The position numbers and the translations under genes were made by a program. 64,000 bases of DNA from Epiperipatus broadwayi (lineage: Eukaryota; Onychophora; Udeonychophora; Euonychophora; Peripatidae): NCBI GenBank assembly GCA_028023455.1, contig JAQFVV010012423.1, forward strand, positions 4,940,269 to 5,004,268, in the 5' to 3' direction. The first letter of the stretch is position 1; each line of letters starts with the position of its first letter. This document shows positions 34,930 to 46,858 of the stretch, in pieces. Under the pieces are notes generated by a model. It made no database searches. It saw nothing but the letters and a program-made list of their open reading frames with translations, and was not told where the DNA came from.

Positions 34930-35020
34930 CGTTGGTGGACAAGAGGTCAGCACAGCTGCCTTACAAGCAGTTGTCCCAGGTTAGCAGGTTTGTGTCCTGG
35001 CCAATGCTATGACACATGAA
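34930..35020 (+). mobile_element. tRNA-derived SINE copy 2 with perfect 14-bp TSD
   Basis: 91 bp: a tRNA-like head (GGTGGACAAGAGGTCAGCAC as A-box region, CTGCCTTACAAGCAG anticodon arm, GCAGGTTTGTGTCCTGG as B-box/T-arm region) followed by CCAATGCTATGACACATGAA. AATACTATTTTCAA stands on both sides (34916-34929 and 35021-35034) without a mismatch. The insertion was made by a LINE-type endonuclease and is young. It shares its 3' part with the copy at 25.7 kb. There is no long tail, so the element is one of the shortest SINE forms. Confidence 0.9.
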
Positions 35021-35034
35021 AATACTATTTTCAA

Positions 35035-36142
35035 ATAATTATGACTGCCTTACTGTGCTGATGTGGCTGATTTGTTCCACAAGATAAGTTAAAGTTTTAT
35101 ATGTTTTTAATAACATTTGGATAAAAATTTCTGTTGCTAGAGAATATTTGCTTAGTAAGTGGATGAGGAAAGAGAGTTGGAGTGCAGAGAGATAGATTTA
35201 ATTGGATTTGGAAAGATCAAGAAAAGTGTTGCTAACATTTGGAAAATGATTTGATGTGCCAATATTTTAAATATAAAAGAAAGAATTTGTGTGTGTTTAC
35301 TTCAAATATGCTTTAAAATTAAGTCATACATAAGATTAATTGGATTATAGAAGGTTTGCTATTTAAAAAATTTTCGATTTAAGTAAGAGAATGATTTATT
35401 TGAAAAAAAAAGGTAACATTTAAAGTGTAAGTTTAGGGTAGCACATGTTTATCAATCACCATTTTTTAAAAAAAAAAGTTTTTTTTTCCTTTTGTATAAA
35501 GAGATTTGAAGAGTGCTAGAATGATCATAAATTACAATATAGTATAAAGGAATTGAAAAATAAGGAAATATGGATTGCATTTGTATCCCACAATGTATAT
35601 ATGATGGACAGAAGGAAATTAAGCATGCTTTGGCAGAGTGTACAGTATCTGTTACGGTTTTCATTTGAAATACTTAAATAAGACTCAGAAGGGTGTAAAA
35701 TATGTATGGTTGTGTAGATCACATATAAATGTAATTAAACCATTGTTTTATCAAACGCTCAAAAAAATCAAGAAACATGACCAGCTTCTTGCCTCCAGTA
35801 AAGTCTTTTCTGACACCTGGTCTTTAATTGCTTTTTCCTTTTCCTGATTATCAATTCCCACCTACCCAGCATTATAGAATAGTCATTTATAAAAGAAAAT
35901 ATTCATGTCTATATTAAAAATGCTAATACCATTAAACAAGTTCTTAGAATCTCTTCACTATACCTAACCACATAAGAGTATAACATTGTGCTCTCATAAC
36001 ATAATCTAGCCAGATGACATATAGAACATTATATAATCATATTATTGTACAATTTATTCATTTATTTATCCTTTATTAGTATGTAATCACTATTTATTGT
36101 TAATAAAATTTTTATTGAAATGAAAAAAGGTGAGAAAAAGAT
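35035..36142. other. Mostly AT-rich DNA with a possible LINE tail relic
   Basis: On the plus strand around 35582-35645 a broken frame reads CIPQCIYDGQKEIKHALAEC. This has the Cys-x2-Cys..His..Cys pattern seen at the ends of some LINE proteins and near 40.06 kb in the next element. Flanking sequence (35160-35280) looks purine-biased like the decayed LINE at 36-40 kb but has no readable frame. The overlapping small frames on both strands are shadows. Confidence 0.3.
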
Positions 36143-39100
36143 TTATAAGTATAGATAATTTAAACAAAAAGTCAGAATAAATGGTGAAGAATAATAGATA
36201 AGGACAAAAAGAGTATACATATATTGTAGTGACAAGAGATATAAATGACAAAATAAATAGTACAATGGAGATAGTAGGCAAAGAATAAGTAAGATAGAAA
36301 AATAGATAAAGAATATAGAAGTAAAATTAAAAGTGTTAGACATGAAGTGTAAGCAGATCAAGGAATTAATGAATAGAACTACTAAGGAAGCCCAGAAGAT
36401 GAAATATAATGTTATGTATGAAGTAGAAAAAGTCAACTATGAGACAGTATTGATGTGAGATTTGCTAATTATAGTATGTGGAGATGTAATTTCAAGGGAA
36501 AATAGAAATGGGTATGTAAAAATATGTTTGTCTGAAACAAGAAGTAGAGATATTATAGATAAGGTAAAGAAACAGGGAAGTAGAGATGTTTATGATATAG
36601 TAGAGACAAATAATTTGTCAGAGTCTTCAAAGAGACTAATGAATGAGTACAAAGAATTAATTATAGTTTGAATAAGGTTCTAGGAAGAGTAGGAGTAATT
36701 GGATTACTACCAAGATTCAACAATAGGTATATGTAATACAGAGCATGTTCTATAAATGAGAGATTGAAAAAATTATGTGAGAGAAATAATATTGTTTGTG
36801 GATGTACAGGATTTTTTTATTAGTAAGAGGGAGTTATATAGTACAGATGGATTGCACTTAGCAAAACAAGAAGGTGAAGCAATAGTGGATTTGATTTATA
36901 AAAAAATATTACAAGTCAGGAAACTTATAAAATGAGGTAGGGTGTTAAATTACAGTATTGTCAAAATTAAGGCTGTAAATGGACAGGATATATAAAGTAA
37001 ATAAAGGATAGCTGATTCTGATATAAATGTCAAAGTGGATAGGAAATGGGTATTCAAAATTAATGATAAACAAACTAATTACAAATATAATAGAGAAGAA
37101 AGTGTCAAAAAAATTTATAAAAGAGTAGTAAAAAAAGAAAAAAATATTAAAATTAAATATTTGAATAAGCAAGATGGAAGGAGACCAGAAAAGTGGCTGG
37201 AATTAAACAAAGCAGTTAAAACAAAGGGTTTGAGATATTAACAGTAGCAGAAGCACATCTAAAAAAAGAAGAACCACACTGAGAGATTTTGTATGGCAGG
37301 GTATAAGTAGAAAAGAAAGGGGTGGTGCTATATGAGTTATGCCAAAAAAAATTTAAATACTGTAAAATGTCAAGAACATCTGTGGTTTGAGATAACATTA
37401 GAAAAACAAGAATGGGTGGTGGCTATAGTTTATATGACCACTGGAAATACTCAAACTATAACGAAATGAAATAATAGCATATATAAATGCCTTGTTAATG
37501 ATGTATGGAGTTTCAAAAAAAGGAAAAAAATAATGGTTATAGTGGATATGAATGGACATATTTAAGAAATTGATGCTGTGAATAACAAGAATGGACAGCT
37601 TTTGAAAAATCTTTGTCAGAGATTGAATTTGAGCATTGAAAATTTAACAAATATTTATGAGAGACAATACACATCTTCTAGAAATAATATATTTTATACT
37701 AGTAGAGAAAGAGGGACTAAATAAAGTAAGAAAAATTAAAATGTTTAATAGTGAAGAGAGAGTATATAATAGTGATCATAATTTCTTTATAATAGAAATG
37801 GTTAGTAATGGGCTGGAAAATAATAAAAGTAGAAAAAATATTAAAAGTAGAAAGGATAGTGAAAGATAGAAAATGAATGATATGAATAACTTAGAAGATT
37901 ATAAAATAAAAGTAGAAGAAATCATGTCAGAGTTTGTGTGGATGAATTTAAGGCATAGTGTGATGAAGTAGAAAAAGTGCCAAATAGGGTTTTAGGTGAT
38001 AATATTCAGAAGAATAAAAGTAATAGAAAAGTCAGAATTAGTAAAAATATAAAAGAGAAAAAAACCAAGCAGAGAATATAAATGTACTATTAAAAACAAA
38101 GAAAGTGAAAAAGTTGTTAACATTAAATGGGAAAACTATTTAAAATGAAGTTGGTTAAAATAGATAATTATAGAGAAAGAATGAAATTAAATAGTAAATT
38201 ATTGGAGGATATTAAGAAAAGTGGAAGAGATAAAAATTTTGGAAATATATTAAAAAAAGAATGTAGGATAGAGAGAAAATATATTCCTAAATGATGCAGA
38301 AAAAGTGTATAGCTCTAAAGAAGAATTACAGTCAATCTTAAATAAATATGAAATAGTTATAGAAAAGATGTTAGATGTGAAGAACAGAGTGATAAAAAAC
38401 ATAAAAGCACATATGAAAATATTAATTTTACAGAAAATAAATTGAATGAGGCAGCAAATAAATTGAAAAGTGGAAAAACAAATGGTTTAGATGGATAGGT
38501 AGCAGAGATGGTGATGAATTTTGGGAACTGGGGTAAAATTAAATCTATTATTATATTTTAATTCACAGAAAACAAAATTTCCACATAGCTGTAATAATAC
38601 AAGTGTGAGGCTATTATTTAATAGAAAGGTAAGGACCATAACGGTAATGACAGTGTTATATAAAAATTTTGTATATATGGTGACTGGAGGGTGGCAAAAT
38701 GGATGCAAAATATAATGGAAGAAATGTAAGGAGGTTTTATAATGTAGGCATATAGGAGATAGTTTATTTGTAGTTGTACAACTTATAGACATGAGTAGAA
38801 ATACAGGTAGATGTTATATGTGGTCTTTATAGATAGAGAAGGCATATGATAGAGTAAATAGAAATAGATTATGGATGAGTTTATTAAATTTGGTAATAAA
38901 TAAAGCTTTAGTAGATCTTATTAAGAGAATGTATGAACATAATTATTATACATATCAGTTAGGAATTATAGAATTAATTAAGGTTAAAAATGGGGTGGGA
39001 CTGAGGCAAGGAAGCCCTATGTCATCTATTTTTGTTTTTGTTATATTTTAACGAAATGGAGAGAGCAAAAGAAAGACTCGGAAGAGTGATAAAGATAGCA

Positions 39101-40170
39101 GTAATAGATGACAAGTGAATGTATATATTATTAGGTCTTTTATTTGCTAATATTTTCTTGTGCACAGAAAGTAGGAAAGATGTGAAAGTTATGCTGAAGA
39201 TATGCACAAGGGTGGGTAAAAAGATGGGGATTAAATTTAGTGAAGAAAAATCAAAAGTAATGATGATACATGCTGGGTAGAGAAGAGAAATAATATTTAT
39301 TTGAGAATATAAAGTGAATATATGGTGAATTGATATAACTATTTGGGAAGTGTCTTAAATAATCAAAAAAATAGCTTGGTCAAATGGGAGGAAAACTTGA
39401 TAAATGAAACAAAGAAAAGGAAGGGGCTGATCAAGAAATTAACAATGTTTCTATATAATAAATATAATGTAGCAAGAATTACATAGAATGGAATAGTAGT
39501 AGCAGGGTTAACTTATGATAACAATGCTTAATGTGATAGTAAAGGAGTGTTAAGTACAAAGACATGTATTAGATGCATATGTATGGATGGAAAATGAGAC
39601 AGTTCAAGGAGAAATGGGATGGACAAATTTTTATATTAGAGATGCAAAAACTAAAATGAAAATTTTTTGGTAGATTTTAATTTATGTATAGTAAGAGTAT
39701 AGCCAAACTAGTATTTAATTGTGTTATAAATAAAGGACAGCCAACAAGATGGGTGATAAAAGTAGTGTGATATGCAGAATATTTGAATAAAGATTGTATG
39801 TAAGTATACTTGTACAAAAGGTGGGTTGATTATGTTAGGAGAATTGTTGAGTGTTATTGTGACAAAAAATGAAATAAAAGAATAGATGCATTAGTAAAAA
39901 ATAGGGAATTGGAGAGATAGAGAACTGATATGGAGGCAATAAGAGTTTAAATATGTATAAAAGTAAACAATATTGGATGTGAGTTAATTTTTGGCTTGAA
40001 TCATTAGCAACAAGAAAATATACACATAAATGCAGAAATGTGGGTGATTTAGTCTGCAGGTTATGTAAGGAAGTTATGGAAAATATTAAGCATCTGCTAA
40101 AAATGCTTACAAGCAGAAAGGATACAAATAATAAAGCTGTGGGAGAATAAATATAAACAAAGTGATTATA
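36143..40170 (+). pseudogene. Decayed LINE: SGNH-like ORF1, APE endonuclease, RT
   Basis: A nearly full-length but multiply shifted LINE. ORF1 remnant: VCGDVISRENRNGYV (36480), GLLPRFNNRYM (36700) and STDGLHLAKQ (36843), the last like the DGxH block of SGNH-hydrolase ORF1 proteins of CR1/L2-type LINEs. Endonuclease remnant: LTVAEAHLKKEEPH (37233), MVIVDMNGHI (37532) and NSDHNFFIIEM (37757). RT remnant: KLKSGKTNGLDG (38464), DREKAYDRVNRNRLW (38833), GLRQGSPMSS (39000) and LLFAN where LLFADD is expected (39138), so the catalytic Asp pair is gone. Near 40055, CRLCKEVMENIKHLL is a tail Cys/His motif. Dozens of stops and shifts make it an old, dead copy. Confidence 0.82.
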
Positions 40171-40221
40171 CAGGAATTGGGTCCTTGTTTTTATGATGGT
40201 TTGGAAAAAGATAAGGCAGAT

Positions 40222-40729
40222 CTAAATATAAAGTTCATAGAGTGGGAAAAGATGATGATGTAGAAATGGAATGGAGCAGGATATAGAAGAATATGGTGAA
40301 AAATAGGATAAGAAATAGAAAGGGAAAGTAAGGTGGCTAACAGGATTCTCCAGGCATAGTGGCTCATAGATTCCTGACTTTGATAAAGAAGAAGCCATAG
40401 TCCATTGCATTGCAGTTGTGGAAAGCTTTGGTAACTCTAAAATCTAATGGTCTTTGTAAAGATATAAGAAAATAAGCTGTATATGTTTATTGGCATGTCA
40501 TAGAAATGCTCTGCATTCCATTGGATAGTAGTATTGACTGCTTAAGAAACAATTTGTTTAGGTGTTTTATTGTGATATCATTACTAATAAGTATTTTATT
40601 GTGTAAATTTAATGATTGTCATAATTGGAACTTTGTTAAGAGTAATTTGTTTATAAATATATACATACATTATCATGATCATCATTTAGACTAGAATCAT
40701 TTTATTTCAGCTTAAAGTTCTCTTCAAAT
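40222..40729. other. Boundary region between two LINE relics
   Basis: No clear coding. The end of the plus-strand LINE is somewhere near 40.3 kb, but I see no tail or target duplication. Confidence 0.35.
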
Positions 40730-41654
40730 ATAATTTCTATTTTAGATAGGATATTTTGACTAATCTTTTATAACCTTTTGAAGAACAGTTTAAGACTAGT
40801 TGACCACATTTTCTAATGATAAGTATAATCCAACTCCATTTTAGAATCTTATGTCTTTAAATAAAGTCAATGGTGCCTGATATATGAATTTTATCTTTGA
40901 TCTTTGGTTGTTATTCTCTATATACATTTTTATATCTTTCATTGTGTGATTTAAAATCTTAGAACTGTTTTTCTATTTAGTGTCTTAGTGTCAAATTCAT
41001 ATATAAATACTAGTAAAATACATTCATTAAAAATTTTTTGAGCATACAAATAAAATATTTTAATTGTAAATTATTTCTATCAAATTTGGTTCTACGATTA
41101 ATTTATTTATATGTGTTTTAATGTATTTAACTAATATGACCAAAATATTTCTAGTTTTTAACTTTTCTTAATAGTCTTTTAGCACATAAGTTTAGTTTAT
41201 TTTTTCAATTTCACCAAAAAACTCTTATAACAAATTTTGCTTTGAAGAAAAATCTTAATGAACAAAGTAATCTCAATTTATTTTATTTTCCTTATCTTCT
41301 TGTTTTAATCCACAAAATATTTCCTATAAACCTACTCTAAATATTTACAGATATGGAATCACCTGATATTTTTATCAATATTAATCATCAATTTTTATAA
41401 CCATATTGCCAAGTCATCATTATTACAATTATATAAACACTTTTCAAAATTTAACAATATCCTGAGTACATGTTTGAAAGGTTTAGTCCTTGATAAAATG
41501 CTTATAGACTTTTGTGATCTAGTGTTATTTTTTAGAATAATTGAATCCAGAGCAGGAAGTTGTGATTCATGATTCAATACTCTCATTTTATATGGTTGAA
41601 CTTTGTCTGAACTCCCTAATAGTATACTATTAGATGATGATGATGATGATGATG

Positions 41655-41726
<72 letters not shown>

Positions 41727-43390
41727 GTTGTTGTTGTTGTTGCTGTTGTTATTTTTAATAATACTATTAAAATCAAATGTTTTTCACAATCTATAAATTT
41801 AAAGCATAATAGTAACTTATACTTATTCTCTTTTTTTATAATTTATCATATTAAATGTGGCCCATTATATCATAATTATTTTTGAATATGATTTGTTATT
41901 TTGTTTGGTTTGAGTTCAAAGTTTTCTTGGGACAAATGCTAATGATCTTAGTAAAGATCTTGCCTATCGTGGGCAGAAGTCTGATAAATTTATATTATCT
42001 AATAGATTTTTATGTTTCTTAAATATCAAAATAACTTTTGGCATTATTCTAATAATCCTATTTTTTTTGTTTTTGCTATTTAATTATTAGAAGCCTTCTC
42101 TTTGCAAAATTTCTTTATTTCTTCATTCATTTTTTGTTTAATATTTAAATAATTCTATTATTTTCTCAAATGTTTCCATTCTTCACAGATTTAATTGCAT
42201 GTTTCACCTCTTTATTTAACATTTTGTTTATTACTATTATTAATAATATTACTGTATAATTTTTGTATCATTTTGCCATACTTTTTAAGATGTTCCCTGT
42301 GCTTTAGCAATAATGTTATTCTTTTTATTGTTATATAATTATTACTTTGGATGTTGTTGTTCTTTTCTACAGCTTTTCTTGACAGTCACTTTTTATTTAC
42401 ATCATCATTAACTTTTTTCTGTTATTTTGGTTTATTTTTAAATGTTGTCACTTTCTTATTCATCTTCAAACATTATCTTGTCTCCAATATAAACTTACTG
42501 ATGAATTATTGCATATTTTATAAGATATTTACATAGCTATTTATTAAGTTTTTATTTAAATCTGGGTCATCATTAAAATTGGCCTATATTTTAACACTAA
42601 TTTCAAGTTCTAATTTAAATTTACTAGAATATTTCAAAAAGATTGGGAACATTGGTTGTTAATAATATTTTTCTTAAAGGCTTTTGTTTTTTTAACTTTA
42701 CATTAACATATTGTATGTCTCATTAATTTTATTATTGTTTCCTATGTTGAATCTGTATTGCATATCTATAATATACATTTTTCATTAACCAAAATATAAT
42801 ATAAAAGTGTTGCATTTTTATTTATCAGGCAAATCCTGCAATTTTATGATCTATCATTTCTGTCTTCAGAAAAAAATTTATCCACAGCATTTTAATTTTT
42901 TTTATTGTCTATGACAACTTTATAATATGACTTAAGTGTGAACAAAAGCATTATGTATATCTAAATAAAAATCCTTTATCTGAAAGAATTTGTTGGAACA
43001 TAAACTTAGTTTATCTTCATTTGGTAGTAGTTTTATATTAAGTTTAGTAAACATTTTTGCCATTTTGTATAATATACCACTAATTTTCAAAATATTATTG
43101 TTTCTTATTTAATTTATAAGGAATATCAATACTTTTATAATCAGTCACTTTTCAAAATAATATTTTTTTCTTAGTTTCATAACTTGCAAATAGTTAAATA
43201 AAAGGTCACTTTCCAATGATAACCTAAGTTTATAATGAGAGAATTTATAATATCTTCCAGTTTTGGCCATCCCTCTACTTTTTTGGCTGATGACTTTAAA
43301 ATCTTCATGAAACAGAGGCCATATTTTTTGTTCTGATTGTAAATATAAGAAAATCTTCATTCTTACACACAAACACGTAACTCATCCTTA
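40730..43390 (-). pseudogene. Old RTE-type LINE relic
   Basis: Read on the minus strand from high to low coordinates, broken frames show PKVILIFKK and NINLSDF near 42050, IGKIFTKI near 41965 (the NYRPISLL..KIFTKI block of RT) and, near 40860, RHKILKWSW. The last equals the TLKWSWAGH tail block of the intact RTE at 15.9-18.7 kb in the right order. The frame at 43145-43372 may belong to its 5' part. Frame is lost every few dozen codons and a microsatellite has expanded inside it (41632-41751). It is much older than the intact RTE. Confidence 0.6.
41632..41751. repeat. (GAT)n(TTA)n(TTG)n compound microsatellite
   Basis: Seven or so GAT/ATG units change to about 26 TTA/ATT units, then to TTG/GTT units. 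The plus-strand frame here (poly-Met, poly-Ile, poly-Val) is only this array. Confidence 0.95.
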
Positions 43391-43761
43391 AAGAAAACTC
43401 AATTAAGGTCTTGATTAAAAACTATTACACATATTTAAAAAAGACAGTAATCTTTATAGTCACAAACACAGATACCCAGTAAACTCATTTTGTTGGTTGA
43501 TATCTATTGATGGGCTATAGATGATCATTTACCTTTTCAATAATTGCTTGATAATAATAACTATAATGACAAGAATATATAGAGTGAATATTAGGAATTT
43601 CCCTGTTTAGGGGATCTTATTAAATTGAATAGGTAACTTTTTTATACCATGTATATAATATATGCACTAGAATAAAATATGTTAAACAATATCAAACTTT
43701 TAAAAACAATGAACAAATATTTTATAACTTGTTCCTAATAATTTTTTTCTCTACATATCTA

Positions 43762-43821
43762 AATCTGATTGTGCAAATATTTTAATGCATATATATATAT
43801 GGATCTTTGCACAATCAGATT
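43762..43821. repeat. 16-bp perfect inverted repeat (hairpin)
   Basis: AATCTGATTGTGCAAA (43762-43777) and its exact complement (43806-43821) are separated by 28 nt containing an AT run. The arms stop abruptly on both sides. It could be a tiny foldback remnant or a hairpin RNA; there is no evidence of transcription. Confidence 0.8.
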
Positions 43822-45183
43822 AAAACACTTACAAAGCACTCTTTCCTTAGAAAATGCTCAATTTTCTATTTATCAAGCAGTAAAATAATTCACATTCTTT
43901 TAAACATTATGGAATTATTCAATTCTAAAATATAAATAATAAATCATGAAATTTCTGTTTGTAATTTCAGAAAATACACAACTTCTGCTTGCATGTCTCC
44001 TCACTATTATCATTCATAATTCAGAAAGCAAACAAACGTTATTTATACAAGTTGTATATAAATTGTTTTATATGTGAAAGTGCAAAATATACTATTAATA
44101 TTCATTAAATGTTTAGCTGTTTTGAAAATATACACGTACATAATAAATAAAATAATAAAAAAAAATAGTTTACCATGTGATGTCAACATCAAAAGTCTCA
44201 GGTTGAGTTTCAATCATGAAACCTTGAGTTCCTTTGATCCATCATTCGATAAAAGTGCTAAACTACACAGAATGAAAATAAATAATCACATGTTTAAATG
44301 ATGTTTGAGCACTAAAAGCTTTAATTGAGCTTTAATATATAAACCTTTTTGCCGTCTAACCTGGCACTTTAGTACTGTATTAAATTGCACAGGTAAAAAT
44401 AGCTGAATAATTAATCACTTGAGAAATAATATAATTGGAGAAGTAGTATATAAAACTTCAATTCCGAAAGTTTTGATTGTTAATTTTATCACTTTGCTAC
44501 TGCGCCAAAATACATAGAGTAACATGGCTATTTATAGATACAATTTTCTATTACTCCAAATGTATATTACGACAGTGAGTTTAAAATGACGGGCAGTTTA
44601 AAGAGAGAATAGTAATATATAAATAAAATTAAGTAAAACAAAATATAATTTATTTTATTTATGAATAGATAATCTGATCATAAAACGTTTGCAAGTACGC
44701 ATGCATGTGAGAATAAGTATAATCAAACACATATATATATATCAAGATTTAATTATATTATAAAATAAAAGATAAAAACTGTCGATTATTAAATTTGATA
44801 TTAAATAAAATAATGATTCTGATAAAATATTTTAACAGAAAATATTAATGTGTAAAGTTGTATTTATTTTATTTTGTTTATTATAATTGGTTTTATTTAT
44901 AGAATGCTTCTGAACGTGGAAATAATATTTTTTTTAATTTTATTGCCTGACAAAAAAGGCGCAAAAGAGAATAGAAAAAAATATATGGAAGCTCATTAAA
45001 GTAATAGGAAAAGTTTGTCTCCTAAATTTAAAAAAAAATTAAAACTTACTTATTATTTTGTGGAAATACAAACAGTGAAGATATCATCACAATGAAACTA
45101 TATTTTCACATTGAGAATATATGTAATAATAATATAAATCGATGTCTGTATTTCTTCAAAGCAATATCCAGGAATCGTATAAT
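43822..45183. other. AT-rich DNA, no gene seen
   Basis: No assignable frame or repeat. The frame at 44074-44301 has near-normal composition towards its end but resembles nothing known to me. Confidence 0.45.
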
Positions 45184-45290
45184 TAAATATTAGTAAATAC
45201 AGTAATCAAAAATTTTGAAAAGTACAAAAAATATAATTGGCACTTATTCGACTATTCTAGCAGTCTTTGTCAACTAATACTTTGAAAGGT

Positions 45291-45488
45291 TAACTTTCCC
45301 ATAATTCCGTGATCTTGACATTTGCTGCCTGCCTATCCATTAAGTCCTGCTTGTATTTATATATTAGCATAGCTTCCTTTATTTTCCTTTTATTATTATC
45401 TCTTTCAATTTGCAATATTTTCACATTATTATAATTGAAATTAAAACCATATATACATGATTTATTATGGTCATAAAAAACAGAAGCT
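45291..45488 (-). pseudogene. Penelope-like C-terminal fragment (left arm)
   Basis: About 65 open codons on the minus strand: CIYGFNFNYNNVKILQIER, KRKIKEAMLIYKYKQ, then RQAANVKITELWES and stop. It matches the C-terminus of the longer Penelope frame at 46.6-46.9 kb (KRKIKEAMLISRNHQ, NVKITELWEI). It belongs to the same family and lacks the nuclease core. Confidence 0.85.
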
Positions 45489-45563
45489 GATAAATTAATA
45501 TTACATTATTATTAGAAACAAATTTGCAAAGGTAATAATAATGTATCAACTTCCCTTTTTCTG

Positions 45564-45744
45564 GCTCTAATAAACCATGTATGTATGATTTTAATTTCAC
45601 ATACAATAATGTAAAAATGTTGCAAATTGAAAAAGATAATAATAAAAGGAAAATAAAAGAAGCTATGCTAATACATAAATACAAGCAGGACTTAATCAAT
45701 AGGCAGGCAGCAGATGTTAAGATCATGAAATTATGGGAAGGTTA
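45564..45744 (+). pseudogene. Penelope-like C-terminal fragment (right arm)
   Basis: About 60 open codons: SNKPCMYDFNFTYNNVKML, KRKIKEAMLIHKYKQDLINR, VKIMKLWEG and stop. It differs from the left arm at scattered positions, so the two arms have diverged since duplication. Confidence 0.85.
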
Positions 45745-45889
45745 ACCTTTCAAAGTATTAGTTGACAAAGACTATGAGAAAAGTCAAAAGCATTCCGAAG
45801 TGGATTATATTTTTTGTACTTTTCAAAAATTTTGATTACTGTACTTATTAATATTTAATTATAAGATTCCATATATATATTGTTATATC

Positions 45890-46858
45890 AACATATGAAA
45901 GTAAAATTTTAAAACAATTGAAATATCAAGAAATTAAAGTATATCATAGATATGTGGATGATGTTTTTATTTGTGGAAAACAAAAATTAATAATCAATTT
46001 ATTTAATGAATTAAATGACATTAAGGATATAAAATGGGTTATAACTAAAGAGAAATACAATTCCATAAAATTCTTGGATATTCAAGTTACTCTTAATGAT
46101 TACAGTTTGGATTATCTTATGTTAATAAAACCAATTGAAACTAGAGGTTTTATTCCATATGAATCACATGTACCTATGTGTCATAAGCTGTCTGGATTGA
46201 AATCATTCTTATTTCGAAATGAAAAATTATGCAAATATTCTAGTGATAAAATTAAAAATGTACATTTATTTGTTAATGACTTGTTAAAAATTGGCTATTA
46301 TAAAAATGCTATTGCTAATATTATTAAAGGATTTAAAAGAAATCAACACTATAATAAAATTAAAAATAAAAATATCAAAATGAAATGGATTTCAATGCCA
46401 TTTATATCAGATGAGCAGGTCAAGTTTATTAGGAAAATTTATAATGGTTTGTGTCATATTGCTTTTTTTTCTACAAATAACATAAATAAATTGCTTAATA
46501 ATTCTAAAATTCAAAATTCAAAGTTTAATCAAAATTCTATTATATATAGATTGATATGTGGATGTGGCGTGCACATTTGAGAAGAGAATAAAAGAACATA
46601 TGCTTTTATATAATAGAATTCAAAAAGAGAATCAATATGGAACAGATGTAAATAAACCTTCATCATCTTTTATATTTGATCATAATAAATCTTGTCAATA
46701 TGGATTTAAATTTGATTATAAAAATATGAAAATTATTCAAATTGAACGTTGTCATAATAAACGTAAAATAAAAGAGGCTATGTTGATTTCAAGAAATCAT
46801 CAAATGTTAATGAATCGCCAGTCATCAAATGTTAAGATAACAGAATTGTGGGAAATCT
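45890..46858 (+). pseudogene. Penelope-like element: RT C-half and GIY-YIG, catalytic gap
   Basis: A 220-codon frame (to 46578) begins just before RT motif C (VYHRYVDDVFICG). It continues through the thumb (KFLDIQVTLND, KLSGLKSFLFRNEKLCKYS) and the linker (MKWISMPFISDEQVKFIRKI, NKLLNNSK) into IYRLICGCG. There the frame breaks. An overlapping frame (46576-46857) resumes with TFEKRIKEHMLLYNR and runs to KITELWEI. The few codons that should hold the YIG part of the GIY-YIG motif and its Arg are missing, so a small deletion destroyed the nuclease and shifted the frame. The rest is open and little decayed. The RT N-half is absent, a typical 5' truncation. Confidence 0.9.

Larger units (their letters stand above)
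45184..45868. repeat. Head-to-head inverted pair of Penelope 3' ends
   Basis: The left arm (about 45184-45490) and right arm (about 45500-45868) are inverted copies. Both carry the C-terminal Penelope codons and about 110 bp of 3' sequence with GTTAACCTTTCAAAGTATTA and CAAAAATTTTGATTACTGTA. The centre is short, so the DNA is a roughly 680-bp imperfect palindrome. It repeats the inverted-plus-direct geometry of the pLTR arrays, because a third copy follows in direct orientation. Confidence 0.8.

Noticed and set aside
35452-35847. Overlapping 65-70 codon frames on both strands
   Set aside because: They overlap each other in several phases and show no motif beyond the possible LINE tail word on the plus strand.
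41634-41885. 83-codon frame with poly-Met, poly-Ile and poly-Val
   Set aside because: Produced by the compound trinucleotide microsatellite.
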